A stretch of 64,000 nt of DNA, taken from the NCBI GenBank assembly GCA_009845425.1, contig VXZQ01000002.1, positions 62,001-126,000 of the forward strand, written 5' to 3'. Position 1 is the stretch's first letter, and each line of letters begins with the position of its first letter. Positions 9,444 to 17,861 of the stretch are shown in pieces. The notes under the pieces are model-generated. The model ran no database searches. It saw only the letters and a list, made by a program, of their open reading frames with translations, and had not been told where the DNA came from. A program made the translations under genes and the position numbers. Source of the DNA: Holophagales bacterium (lineage in GTDB: Bacteria; Acidobacteriota; Thermoanaerobaculia; Multivoradales; Multivoraceae).

Positions 9444-10201
9444 GAACCGGCACCTCCCGTGGCATTCCCGACAACCGGACTGGCCAGGAACAGGTTGCAT
9501 ACGCCAAACGTCAGAGGCCGCGTTTCGACCGGCTCCAGGCCGGCGGCGGCCATCGTCCGAGCGAACTCGTCCGGCGACGGGAAGGCGCGGATCGACCGTC
9601 GCAGATACCTGTACTCGGCGCTCCCGGCCAGAAGGGTCCCTATCAGTGGCACGAGGACACGGATGTGGAAGCGGGCGAGCACGGCCAGCGGGCCCGCAGT
9701 CGGCTCGCTCAGCTCGAGAACCGCGATACGGCCCCCCGAGCGGGTGACTCTCGCCATTTCGCGCAGGGCCCGGACCCGGTCGGGGACGTTGCGGATACCG
9801 AACGCGATCGCCGCCGCGTCGAAGGAGCGATCGGGAAAGCCAAGCTCCTGCGCGTCGCCGGATGTCAGTGTGACGCGCTCCGCGAGGCCGGCGCGCTCCA
9901 CCTTCGCTCGTCCAATCATGGTCATCGCCGTCGACGTGTCGACACCCCTGACGACCGCCGACGGAAACCGCCGCGCGATCGCAATCGCCAGGTCTCCGGT
10001 TCCGGACGCAACATCCAGTACGCGCAGGGACCGGTCGGCGGCCGCGGCCGGCGCCAGGGCCTCCGCCGTGACCCGGCGCCACGCCCGATCGAGGCCCAGG
10101 GAGTTCAAGCGGTTCAGCAGGTCATAGCGGGCCGCGATCCGATCGAACATCGCGCCCGAACCGTCACCGCGGCCCGCCAGCGGCTCGGCCAGGGCAATCA
10201 T
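9440..10201 (-). CDS. menG: Demethylmenaquinone methyltransferase
   Basis: A class I SAM-dependent methyltransferase of the UbiE/MenG family that adds the last methyl group to the quinone ring. MFDRIAARYDLLNRLNSLG is the typical family N-terminus, VLDVASGTGD (61-70) is the SAM site, and FGIRNVPDR and RGSAEYRYL-like blocks follow in family order. The ATG start overlaps the stop of the polyprenyl synthase gene by four bases, giving 253 residues. In this setting the substrate is demethylmenaquinone; whether it also serves ubiquinone cannot be told. Confidence 0.93.
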   Translation of the reverse strand: MIALAEPLAGRGDGSGAMFDRIAARYDLLNRLNSLGLDRAWRRVTAEALAPAAAADRSLRVLDVASGTGDLAIAIARRFPSAVVRGVDTSTAMTMIGRAKVERAGLAERVTLTSGDAQELGFPDRSFDAAAIAFGIRNVPDRVRALREMARVTRSGGRIAVLELSEPTAGPLAVLARFHIRVLVPLIGTLLAGSAEYRYLRRSIRAFPSPDEFARTMAAAGLEPVETRPLTFGVCNLFLASPVVGNATGGAGS

Positions 10202-11364
10202 CGTTCCCGCAACACGCTCGCCCGAGCGACAACCGTCAAGGCACGGCGCGCAGGGCCGTCGGGGACCTCGGCCAACTCTTCGATCCCGTCGTCTATGTAG
10301 CTCGCGGCCAGGTCGCGGCATGTCGCCTCGACGTTGTGCCGAACCATCGCCTCGAGGACGCGCTCACGCTCCCGGCCCGCCCCGTTCGCCCCACCCGGGT
10401 GTCCGTTCCCAGGACCGTCCCCGTTCGAGCCGGGGCTGGCGAGTCCATCGCCGCCCCACGAAGGAGCCGCCTCGGCCGCTATCGCACGGATCGTGTCAGC
10501 GAGCGCCGGTTCACGATTCAGCACGACGATCAACGGATACGTGATCTTCCCTTCCGAGAGGTCGCTGAACAGGGTCTTGCCGGTGTTGCTGTGGTGTCCC
10601 ACCAGATCGAGCAGGTCGTCGATCAACTGGAACGCGACCCCGATCGACTCGCCATACGCCCGCAACGCCCGGCAGAGTTCGGGCGACGCGCCACCGCTCA
10701 AGGCGCCGGCGCCCAACGCCCAACTGAACAGCGCCGCCGACTTGCCCCGGGCAACCTGGAAGTAGAGATCCTCGGACGCGTCGAGAGAACCGCGGTTCTC
10801 GAGCTGAAGGGACTCGGCCCGGATCATCTCGGCGATCGTCCCGAGCAGGCCCTCCATCACGCCCGGCACCGCGGCCCGCTGCACCCTGTTCAAAGCCTCG
10901 ATCAGAAGATAGTCGCCGGCGAAGATCGAGGCCGCGTTGCCGAGTTCGACCCGTGCCGTCGGCCGCCCGCGACGCCGGTCCGCGTGGTCGATGACATCGT
11001 CGTGCAGCAGCGTGGCGTTGTGAACGAGCTCGGCCGCCACCGCGATGTCGCGCACCGCTGAAGCCCGCGCGGACCCGACCCGCGACGCCAGGACGACGCA
11101 CAGCGGACGCAGCCGTTTGCCGCCGAGGTGAACAAGGGAGGCCCCGGCCTCGCCGACCAGGGTGTCTCCTGTCGACAGCGTCGCCAGCCCTTCCTCCACC
11201 GCGGCGAGATCGTCGCGGACGAAACCGACCAGGTCGTCGATCGTCGCGGCAAGGTCGCGGAGCCCGCCGACGTCGCAGAGGTCGCGGAGGCGTCCGAGCA
11301 CGTCGTCTTCCACGGCTGTGTTTCTCGACAGGGGTCCAGCCGGGCGATCCGTGAGCACGGTCAA
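10198..11364 (-). CDS. Polyprenyl diphosphate synthase (trans, menaquinone tail)
   Basis: An all-trans polyprenyl diphosphate synthase of 388 residues that builds the isoprenoid side chain. GGKRLRP (81-87), the first aspartate motif LLHDDVIDHADRRRG (DDVID 122-126) and the second motif LIDDLLDLVG (DDLLD 249-253) are intact. Product length cannot be read safely, but the operon implies a menaquinone tail (heptaprenyl or octaprenyl class). A Gly/Asn/Pro-rich insertion at about 302-330 separates the last helices and is unusual for the family. The start is TTG in a TTGA overlap with the upstream regulator gene; GTG two codons later is the alternative. Confidence 0.9.
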   Translation of the reverse strand: MTVLTDRPAGPLSRNTAVEDDVLGRLRDLCDVGGLRDLAATIDDLVGFVRDDLAAVEEGLATLSTGDTLVGEAGASLVHLGGKRLRPLCVVLASRVGSARASAVRDIAVAAELVHNATLLHDDVIDHADRRRGRPTARVELGNAASIFAGDYLLIEALNRVQRAAVPGVMEGLLGTIAEMIRAESLQLENRGSLDASEDLYFQVARGKSAALFSWALGAGALSGGASPELCRALRAYGESIGVAFQLIDDLLDLVGHHSNTGKTLFSDLSEGKITYPLIVVLNREPALADTIRAIAAEAAPSWGGDGLASPGSNGDGPGNGHPGGANGAGRERERVLEAMVRHNVEATCRDLAASYIDDGIEELAEVPDGPARRALTVVARASVLRER

Positions 11365-12029
11365 CTCTCCTGCTCCTCCGGGTCGAGGTCCGGCACCGGC
11401 TCCGCCGGCGGGGCGGACTTGCCCGAGAAGGACTGCGCCTCACGGCGGGCGAGATTGCCGAGCCGCGCGGCGACCGCTCCCGCTCCCAGCAGGGCCTTCA
11501 GCCCGAAGTCCGTCACCGTGCCGCCGTTGAGCAGAAACTCCGCGATCGAGTCGACTCGCTCCATGACCTGGTCGATCGCGCGCAGGCGCCTGAGAAACAC
11601 CGCATTCTCTGGGGAGGCTGCTTTACCGGGAGAGGATGGGGCCTCCAGGGCCGGAATCCAGTCGCGCATGTTCTCACGGATCGGGTCCCATTCCCGCCGC
11701 TTGCGGATCTCGACGACGTTGCGGAGGACCCGCTCGAGGTCGGTCTCGGGCCGGTAGACCACCCGGCGTGCACCGGCGACGCGCTCCGGTGAGATGAGCT
11801 TCCATTCGCGCAGTTCCCGGCAGGCCATGGAGACCGCACCGCGACTGAGTTCCAGACCGGCCATGATCTCCTGGGCATCGGCGGGCTCGCTGCGGGACAT
11901 CAGCCAGCCGAAGACCCGCGCGGTGGTCGGCGGCACACCCCAGAAGGTGCCCAGAGCGCCCCAGAGTTGCACGAACTCCTCGCGAACCCGATCCACACTC
12001 TCGGCGCCTTCAACGCTCACGATCGGCAC
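11361..12029 (-). CDS. GbsR/MarR-type transcriptional regulator
   Basis: A 222-residue winged-helix protein resembling GbsR-family regulators. TTARVFGWLMSRSEPADAQE followed by IMAGLELSRGAVSMACRELR is the helix-turn-helix of that group, and WDPIRENMRDW plus a C-terminal helical region follow. GbsR-like proteins repress genes in response to small molecules or membrane state. Here the gene sits inside the menaquinone run, one base after the secreted-protein gene and overlapping the polyprenyl synthase start, so it may control its own operon. That is inference. The start is GTG. Confidence 0.75.
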   Translation of the reverse strand: MPIVSVEGAESVDRVREEFVQLWGALGTFWGVPPTTARVFGWLMSRSEPADAQEIMAGLELSRGAVSMACRELREWKLISPERVAGARRVVYRPETDLERVLRNVVEIRKRREWDPIRENMRDWIPALEAPSSPGKAASPENAVFLRRLRAIDQVMERVDSIAEFLLNGGTVTDFGLKALLGAGAVAARLGNLARREAQSFSGKSAPPAEPVPDLDPEEQES

Positions 12030-12030
12030 C

Positions 12031-12909
12031 CTAACGCAACTTCACGTGACGCAGCCGGACCGTGACCCTCCCCGCGGGCGGAAGGCGACCGCTGATCGAC
12101 ACGGGCGCCTGGAGTTCTTTCGCGGCAACGATCTCGATCGCCCCCTCGAGCCCCAGCAGCTCGAAGTCCTCCGCGCTGCCCTCGGAGCCGTACACTTCCG
12201 GCGTCATCGCGAAGCGAACCAGCGTCAACTGCGCCGGCGCCTCGCCGCCGCCTACCGAGAACGGGGAGGGCGCCGTCACGGTTTCCGGGTCTCGCTCGAT
12301 CCGCACCGCCAGCACCCTCCGGTTCGAGAACATCGGCACCGTCCACGACTTCTCCTCCCCTGCCCCGGACGGAAGCGCCGCCAGCCGCCCGACCAGATGC
12401 AGCAGCGCCGAAGGCTCCGACAACGGCGTCTCGAGGCCGGGCGGAACAGGGTGATGGAGGGGATAGCGATGCGTCCATTCCGCCACGGGCAGACCGGCTT
12501 CGCCCTGATTGGGAGTCGCGCGCTCCGCCTCCACGCTGCCGTGACAGAACGTGTACCGCTTGTAGCGGTTCCGGCTGCCCCGTTCTTCCTGGACGCGAAG
12601 ATGGGCCTTCAGGCTGTCCGGATCAAACCACAGAGAGGACTCGGAACGACGGCCGAACATCGTGGACTCGATCCGGATCCGCGCGGCCGAGCCGGGCATG
12701 TGCGGCTTGCCTTCGCAGCGCTCGTCCGGCGGGAGCTGAGCCGCGGGATCGAACTCGACCGCGGCGTCCGCCGTCAGGAAGAGCTTCTTCGCCTGGAACT
12801 CGAGTCGCTGCCACGGCGGATCGGCGGCAGCGGCCGGCCATGCGAGGGCCAAAAGGAGCGCAGGCGCCACAAGGTTCGCCGGCTTTCGGGTTGTCGGCCG
12901 CGGTGTCAC
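12031..12909 (-). CDS. Secreted protein of unknown function
   Basis: I do not recognise the family of this 292-residue protein. It begins with a GTG preceded by AGGGA and has a clear Sec signal peptide (APALLLALAWPAAAA), so it is exported. The mature part is rich in beta-type segments and ends in a predicted strand rich in basic residues (VTVRLRHVKLR). Two cysteines (ERCEG and TFCHG) could form a disulfide. It lies between the amidase gene (six-base gap) and the regulator gene (one-base gap), so it is co-transcribed with them. Any link to quinones or the envelope is untested. Confidence 0.6.
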   Translation of the reverse strand: MTPRPTTRKPANLVAPALLLALAWPAAAADPPWQRLEFQAKKLFLTADAAVEFDPAAQLPPDERCEGKPHMPGSAARIRIESTMFGRRSESSLWFDPDSLKAHLRVQEERGSRNRYKRYTFCHGSVEAERATPNQGEAGLPVAEWTHRYPLHHPVPPGLETPLSEPSALLHLVGRLAALPSGAGEEKSWTVPMFSNRRVLAVRIERDPETVTAPSPFSVGGGEAPAQLTLVRFAMTPEVYGSEGSAEDFELLGLEGAIEIVAAKELQAPVSISGRLPPAGRVTVRLRHVKLR

Positions 12910-12915
12910 AGATCC

Positions 12916-14370
12916 CTAGCCGCTCCGCCACGCCGAGCAGGGCGGCTTCCGGTCGATCCACGGACGCTCCCGCTCGAGCTGGGCCGCCAGCCGGAGCAGC
13001 ACTCCCTCGCCGCCCACCGGGGCCGCGATCTGAACGCCGATCGGCAGGCCGCCGTTCGCTCCGCCCCAGCCGAGCGGCACCGAAGCGGCGGGGTTGCCGC
13101 AGACGTTCATCAACTGGGTAAAGCCGATCGTCTGCAGCAACGCCGGCATGTAGTCGTCGCCCTGGTTCGAGAGCGACAGCACGCCGAGCTTCGCCGGCGG
13201 CGCCGCCATCGTCGGCGACAGCAGGACATCGAAGCCCTGGTCGAAGAACGCGGCCAACCGGCGGCCCACCGCGTGAACCGTGCGGGTCGCCCGCGCGTAG
13301 GCGGCGGCGTCGCTCTGCTCGCCGGTGGCGGCCGTCGCCCACGTCAGCGGCTCCAGTTCGTCGTCCCGGGCCTCGCGGCCAAGGGCCTCGCAGCGCTCGG
13401 CGATCGTGGCGCGCACGTTCGCGCCGACGATCAGCCGGGTCGCGAGGCCGAGAGCAGTCGCGTCGATCTCCGGCGCCGCATGGGCGACTTCGTGCCCGAG
13501 CCCCGCGCAGAGTGCGGCCGCGCCGCGGGCCGCGGCGACGCACGCCTCATCGACCGGGGCGCCGTTGAACGCTTCCAGAGCCAGCGCGATCCGCAGTCTG
13601 CCCGGCTCGCGGCCGGTTTCGTCCAGAAAGCTCCGTTCAGACGGCGGCGCGCAGTACGGATCTCCCGCGACCGGGCCGGCAACCGCGTCCAGAAGCGCGG
13701 CGCTGTCGCGAACGGTGCGACTCACGCAGTGCTGCACCGAGAAACCGGCCCAACCCTCGCCGGCGTCAGGCGCCAGCGAGACGCGGGCGCGGCTCGGCTT
13801 GAGTCCGAAGAGCCCGCAGCACGAGGCCGGGATGCGAATCGATCCGCCGCCGTCGCTGGCGTGGGCAGCCGGCACGATGCCAGCCGCCACCGCCGCCGCA
13901 GCACCGCCCGAGGAGCCGCCCGCGATGTGCTCCAGGTTCCAGGGGTTGCGCGTCTGCCCGAAGACCGCGGACTCGGTACTCGTCGTCAGCCCGAACTCGG
14001 GTGAAGCGGTACGTCCCGCGATCAGGAGCCCCGCCCGCCGGTAGCGGCTCACCATCTCCGAATCGTGGTTCGGCACGTTGCCGTCGAAGAGACGGCTGCC
14101 GTTCGTGAGCGGCAGGCCCGCCGCGTTGGCGTAGAGGTCCTTCAGCAGGTAGGGCACGCCCGCGAACGGCCCACCCGCCGCCACGGCCTCGGGCGCCGCG
14201 GCGGCAGCCCGCTCGAAGTCCGCGCAGACGACCGAGTTCAACTCCGGGTCGAGTTCGGAGGCGATCTCCGCCGCGCATTCCACGGCCTCGCCGGGCCCCA
14301 GCTCGCCGGTTCGCAGCAGTTCGGCCAGCGCCAACCCGTCGCTGGCCAGGTACGTCTCTCTCAGACTCAA
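12916..14370 (-). CDS. Amidase signature family protein
   Basis: An amidase-signature hydrolase of about 484 residues. The Ser-cisSer-Lys triad is visible: lysine in YLLKDLYAN, the glycine/serine-rich GGSSGGAAAAVAAG, and the nucleophile region DGGGSIRIPASCCGLFGLKP. It could hydrolyse a small amide, but the substrate is unknown; nothing suggests a GatA role because no gatB or gatC lies nearby. I chose TTG at 14370 because GGGAGGG lies six bases upstream and family similarity starts here; ATG at 14436 or GTG at 14448 would add a tail without homology. It is the first gene of the minus-strand run and is divergent from the M23 peptidase gene. Confidence 0.88.
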   Translation of the reverse strand: MSLRETYLASDGLALAELLRTGELGPGEAVECAAEIASELDPELNSVVCADFERAAAAAPEAVAAGGPFAGVPYLLKDLYANAAGLPLTNGSRLFDGNVPNHDSEMVSRYRRAGLLIAGRTASPEFGLTTSTESAVFGQTRNPWNLEHIAGGSSGGAAAAVAAGIVPAAHASDGGGSIRIPASCCGLFGLKPSRARVSLAPDAGEGWAGFSVQHCVSRTVRDSAALLDAVAGPVAGDPYCAPPSERSFLDETGREPGRLRIALALEAFNGAPVDEACVAAARGAAALCAGLGHEVAHAAPEIDATALGLATRLIVGANVRATIAERCEALGREARDDELEPLTWATAATGEQSDAAAYARATRTVHAVGRRLAAFFDQGFDVLLSPTMAAPPAKLGVLSLSNQGDDYMPALLQTIGFTQLMNVCGNPAASVPLGWGGANGGLPIGVQIAAPVGGEGVLLRLAAQLERERPWIDRKPPCSAWRSG

Positions 14371-14474
14371 AGCACCCTCCCGGGCCGGCAGGTCGTTTCG
14401 CCGGCAAGGGGCAAGCGTACCGCGTCCTTCCGGCATGCCCGCCCGCACGGCGGGGCCGTCTATGCACCATTGGC

Positions 14475-14480
14475 TATGAT
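14475..14480 (+). promoter_or_regulatory. Candidate -10 element (TATGAT)
   Basis: TATGAT preceded by TGGC lies six bases before the ATG of the M23 peptidase gene. A start of transcription about seven bases downstream would fall on the start codon, so the message may be leaderless. No convincing -35 is seen. Confidence 0.35.
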
Positions 14481-14486
14481 TGCTCC

Positions 14487-15320
14487 ATGGACTCGTTCCG
14501 TTTCATCGTCGCCCTCGGCGCAACCGCCGTCCTCGCCGCCGCCGGCGCCAATCCCCTGGCTGCTCAGACCGCTGCTCCAGGAAGCCTCGTCCACTGGCCC
14601 GGCGAAGGCATCGAACGGTGCCTGGTCGGCGACCGGGCCTTCGCACCCACCGTGGTCGGCGGAGAACGCGGCTGCCTGGTGCCGGTCGGCCTGACCCGCA
14701 CCGCCGACGTGATCGCGGAACGCGACCGGGATGGCCAGCGAGAAAGGCTCCACATTGGTCTCGGTGAGTACCCCTACTCGGTGCAGCGACTCGAGATCAA
14801 GGACCGGAGTCGGGTGGATCTGTCACCCGAGAACCTCGCTCGCGTACAGCGGGAAAACGCCCTCATCGGCAAGCTGTGGGGACGGCAGGGCACACCGAGG
14901 TTCTCCCTGCCCCTGGGCGCACCGCTCGAGAAGATGCCGGCCGGCGGCCGCTTCGGCGCGAAGCGGATCATCAACGGCGAACCGCGCTCGCCCCACACCG
15001 GCGCCGACTACGCCGTGCCCCAGGGCACGCCCGTCCTGGCCGTCGACGACGCGGTCGTCGCGCTGGCCGGGGAGTTCTTCTTCTCCGGCAACGCGGTCTT
15101 TCTCGACCACGGCAACGGCCTGATCAGCATGTACTTCCACCTGCACGAGGTGTTCGTCGAGCAGGGCGACGAGGTGTCCCGCGGGCGCCGGATCGGTACC
15201 GTCGGCTCGACCGGACGATCCACCGGCCCGCACCTGCACTTCGGCATCCGCTGGCAGGGCGAACGGGTCGACCCGGCGCTGTGGCTCGGCGAGCCGGCCT
15301 CCATCGCCACCGTTCGCTAG
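14487..15320 (+). CDS. M23 family metallopeptidase, secreted
   Basis: An exported LytM-type zinc peptidase of 277 residues, expected to cut peptidoglycan cross-bridges or peptides in the periplasm. A signal peptide covers about residues 1-26 (ending LAAQ). The catalytic domain has HTGADY (His170, Asp174), YFHLH (217-220) and the C-terminal HLHFG (249-253), so all metal and catalytic residues are present and it should be active. A domain of unknown fold (about 30-140) precedes it. The gene stands alone on the plus strand and shares its final four bases, CTAG, with the stop of tatD coming the other way. Confidence 0.92.
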   Translation: MDSFRFIVALGATAVLAAAGANPLAAQTAAPGSLVHWPGEGIERCLVGDRAFAPTVVGGERGCLVPVGLTRTADVIAERDRDGQRERLHIGLGEYPYSVQRLEIKDRSRVDLSPENLARVQRENALIGKLWGRQGTPRFSLPLGAPLEKMPAGGRFGAKRIINGEPRSPHTGADYAVPQGTPVLAVDDAVVALAGEFFFSGNAVFLDHGNGLISMYFHLHEVFVEQGDEVSRGRRIGTVGSTGRSTGPHLHFGIRWQGERVDPALWLGEPASIATVR

Positions 15321-16090
15321 CCGTAGAGGCGCGCCGTGTTCTCTCTGACGGCCGCCGCCACCTCCGGTACCGGCAGGGCCTTGATCTCCGCGATGGCCCT
15401 GAGCGACACGACCGCGTTCGCCGGTTCGTTGCGCTGGTCTCGATCCGGCCCCAGCACGGGGCTGTCCGTCTCCAGCAGCAGGCAGGACAGCGGCAGACGC
15501 CGGACGAGTTTCTGCTTCTGCGGCGAACGCACCACGGAAGGCGGTACGGAGAAGAAGTAGCCCGCTTCCACCGCCCGCCCGGCCCGCGCGGCGCGGCCGT
15601 CGAAGGCGTGGAGTTGCACACGCGTCGCGCCGCGCTCCCGCAAGAGATCGATCGCATGGTGGCCGGCGGAGCGCGAGTGGACGTTGAGCGGCAGATCGAG
15701 TTCGACGGACAGGTCGATGAACAGGGCGAAGATCTCGCGCTGCACCACGAGGTCGCGCTCGTCGCGCACCTTCCAGCGGTCCAGGCCAACCTCGCCGATG
15801 GCGGCCAGACGCGGACGCTCCCGGCGGATCAGGTCAGCGACCTGTTCCGCCTCCGCCGGATCGAGATGGGTCGGGTACAGGCCGGCGGTCGGTCGCACGA
15901 CTCCCGGGTAGGCCTCCGCCAACTCGAGGTTCCTCTCCGCGTCAGCGCGCGTCTCGCCGACCGCGACCACCGCCCCGACGCCGGCGTCGCCGGCCCGCGC
16001 GAGCACCTCGCCGAGGTCGCCCGCGAACGAGCCGTCGCAGAGGTGAGCGTGACAGTCGGTCAGCCCCGACGACTCGGACGCTACGCCCAT
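15317..16090 (-). CDS. tatD: TatD family metal-dependent DNase
   Basis: A TIM-barrel metal hydrolase of 257 residues in the TatD deoxyribonuclease family, thought to act in DNA repair or turnover. DCHAHL (HxH), EVGLD, NVHSRSAGHH, LHAFDG and LLETDSP supply the expected metal ligands in order. The ATG start at 16090 overlaps the glycosylase stop by one base (TGATG), so the two nucleic-acid enzymes are coupled. The much longer upstream extension of the frame lies inside the glycosylase gene and is not used. Confidence 0.9.
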   Translation of the reverse strand: MGVASESSGLTDCHAHLCDGSFAGDLGEVLARAGDAGVGAVVAVGETRADAERNLELAEAYPGVVRPTAGLYPTHLDPAEAEQVADLIRRERPRLAAIGEVGLDRWKVRDERDLVVQREIFALFIDLSVELDLPLNVHSRSAGHHAIDLLRERGATRVQLHAFDGRAARAGRAVEAGYFFSVPPSVVRSPQKQKLVRRLPLSCLLLETDSPVLGPDRDQRNEPANAVVSLRAIAEIKALPVPEVAAAVRENTARLYG

Positions 16091-17010
16091 CAGCCGGCCG
16101 GCTCCCCGGCGCTCCCGCCCAGGCGCTCCTCCAGCTCCTCGACCGTCTTCGGCCAGTCCTTCTTCAGCAGGCGCGAAAGCGCCCGGTCGGCGAGCAGCCG
16201 GCCGCCGGTCTGGCAGCGCGCGCAGTAGTTGCACTCGTTCTCCGCGTAGACGATGCGCTGGACCGGCGCACCGCAGCGCGGGCACGGTTCGCGGTAGCGG
16301 CCATGAACAGCCATCTCCGGGTGGAACGCCGTCACCTTGGCGGGGAACCGCCCCCCGGCCTGCGCCCTGAGACGATCCGTCCACTCCGTGAGCACATCCA
16401 CCGCGGACCGATACAGCCGGTCGGCCTGCTCTTCGCTGAGCCGGGTGGTCCAGCGCATCGGCGACTGGCGCGCGCGATGCAGGATCTCGTCGGAGTACGC
16501 GTTGCCGATACCACTGAACAACCGCGGGTCGATCAGCGCCCGCTTCAGCGTGTGGTTCTCCGCCTTGAGCCGCGCCCTGAACGCCTCCGGACCGGCGCGC
16601 AGCACTTCCAGCCCGCCACGGTCCAGGGTAGCCAGCCCGTCTTCACCCGCGACCAGGTGCATCGCCGCCCTGCGCTTGCTCCCCGCCTCGGTGAGCAGCA
16701 GCGTGCCGTAGCCGAAGTCGAAGGCGGCCAGTCCCACGCGGCCCGGCACCTTCGCCGACGGTCCGGCCCAGCGGAACCGACCGGCGATCATCAGGTGGAT
16801 GGCGAGGAACAGCTCCCCCTCCAGCCCGAAGACGATCCGCTTGCCGACCCGGCGCACGGAGACGACCGTCCGCCCCTCCACTTCGGAAAGCGGCGGGCGC
16901 ACGGAACGCAGCAGGAACGGACTCCGCAGGCGGACGCGGACGAGTTCGCGGCCCGCGACCCGCTGCTCAAGCGCTTCGCAGTAGACCTCGACGTCGGGAA
17001 GCTCCGGCAT
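16090..17010 (-). CDS. Formamidopyrimidine-DNA glycosylase / endonuclease VIII-like
   Basis: A bifunctional base-excision enzyme of the Fpg/Nei family, 306 residues. I placed the start at 17010 so that proline follows the initiator methionine (MPELPDVEVY), because that proline is the Schiff-base nucleophile. The helix-two-turn-helix block FSGIGNAYSDEIL and a C-terminal zinc finger (CPRC, then NYCARCQ with C-x2-C-x16-C-x2-C spacing) are intact. The substrate class (8-oxoguanine versus oxidised pyrimidines) cannot be fixed by eye. It is coupled to tatD downstream. Confidence 0.9.
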   Translation of the reverse strand: MPELPDVEVYCEALEQRVAGRELVRVRLRSPFLLRSVRPPLSEVEGRTVVSVRRVGKRIVFGLEGELFLAIHLMIAGRFRWAGPSAKVPGRVGLAAFDFGYGTLLLTEAGSKRRAAMHLVAGEDGLATLDRGGLEVLRAGPEAFRARLKAENHTLKRALIDPRLFSGIGNAYSDEILHRARQSPMRWTTRLSEEQADRLYRSAVDVLTEWTDRLRAQAGGRFPAKVTAFHPEMAVHGRYREPCPRCGAPVQRIVYAENECNYCARCQTGGRLLADRALSRLLKKDWPKTVEELEERLGGSAGEPAG

Positions 17011-17078
17011 GCCGGAAGTATGAGCCAACCGCGGCGCCCGGCCGCGGGGACGCCACTCCTACGGCGCCGAGTAACGCC

Positions 17079-17861
17079 TCATCCCTCGGCCCGGCCGACC
17101 GCCGCCCGTAGCTCGCGGCACTCGGCGAGCAGTTGGCTGGCAGCGGCCAGAACGGATTCGTCGGCCGCACCCGCATCGTCGTCGGGATCGCCCAGACCAG
17201 CGTCCCGGCTCTGCCGCAGCGACGCCAGCAGCAGGTTGCGCAATTCCTCGGCGTTGTCCAGGCCCTGCAACAGGCCCAGGCTCAGGCTGTCCTCGTCGTC
17301 GTCCGAATCGCCGCCGCTGGCGGTACGGATCTCCAGGTCGGCGATCCCGAACAGGCGCTGCAACGGCCCGCGTTTGACCGCCATGTTCTGGATGTTCACG
17401 ACCGTCATCGTCTGCTCCCTGACGCTGTAGATGCCGTAGCGGATGCGAAGGGCCCGGTCGCTGACCATGTACCAGCGCATCTCGTAGCCCAGGCGCAACA
17501 CGGCGAGAGACCCCACCAACTGGACGAAGAACAGGACGAACAGAAGCGGCCCCAACGCCCTGGTGAAGTCGGTCCACGGTCCGAACTCCAGGAACTCGAA
17601 GCCCTCGTCCGCCCAGAACGCGATCGGCAGGAAGCCGAGCGTTGAAACCACCAGGCCGAACAGCGCGCCCGCCTGTCCCAGGCCCCACTTGAGCATGCTG
17701 TACCAGAAGAACCGCGGCGAGGCGCGAAAGGTGCGCAGGGACTCCGGTGAGCCGGGCGGCGGCTCCGGGCGCTCGTCGACGCGAAACAGCCGGAGCAGCA
17801 GACGCTTCAGGCCCGGCGGCATCCGGCCGCTGGGCGCGCCCTCGCTGCTGCCGGTCGTCAT
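17079..17861 (-). CDS. Bacterial PH domain membrane protein
   Basis: A 260-residue membrane protein with two hydrophobic segments (about 60-85 and 100-125) followed by a bPH2/DUF304-type domain: LRLGYEMRWYMVSDRALRIR then GIYSVREQTMTVVNIQN and LQRLFGIADLEIRTAS. The C-terminus is acidic and probably disordered. It overlaps the preceding bPH gene by four bases. Paired bPH proteins are common in bacteria, often in a two-gene operon, but their function is poorly known. Confidence 0.75.
   Translation of the reverse strand: MTTGSSEGAPSGRMPPGLKRLLLRLFRVDERPEPPPGSPESLRTFRASPRFFWYSMLKWGLGQAGALFGLVVSTLGFLPIAFWADEGFEFLEFGPWTDFTRALGPLLFVLFFVQLVGSLAVLRLGYEMRWYMVSDRALRIRYGIYSVREQTMTVVNIQNMAVKRGPLQRLFGIADLEIRTASGGDSDDDEDSLSLGLLQGLDNAEELRNLLLASLRQSRDAGLGDPDDDAGAADESVLAAASQLLAECRELRAAVGRAEG

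Noticed and set aside
8652..10127. A 491-codon plus-strand frame antisense to menF and menG
   Set aside because: No family resemblance; the opposite strand encodes two clear enzymes.
11794..14004. A 736-codon plus-strand frame over the regulator, secreted protein and amidase genes
   Set aside because: Arg/Pro-rich shadow with no motif; all three minus-strand genes are well supported.
12916..14370. Amidase as GatA of the tRNA amidotransferase
   Set aside because: No gatB or gatC is adjacent, and the presence of glnS makes a Gln-tRNA transamidation role less needed; the sequence is a generic amidase.
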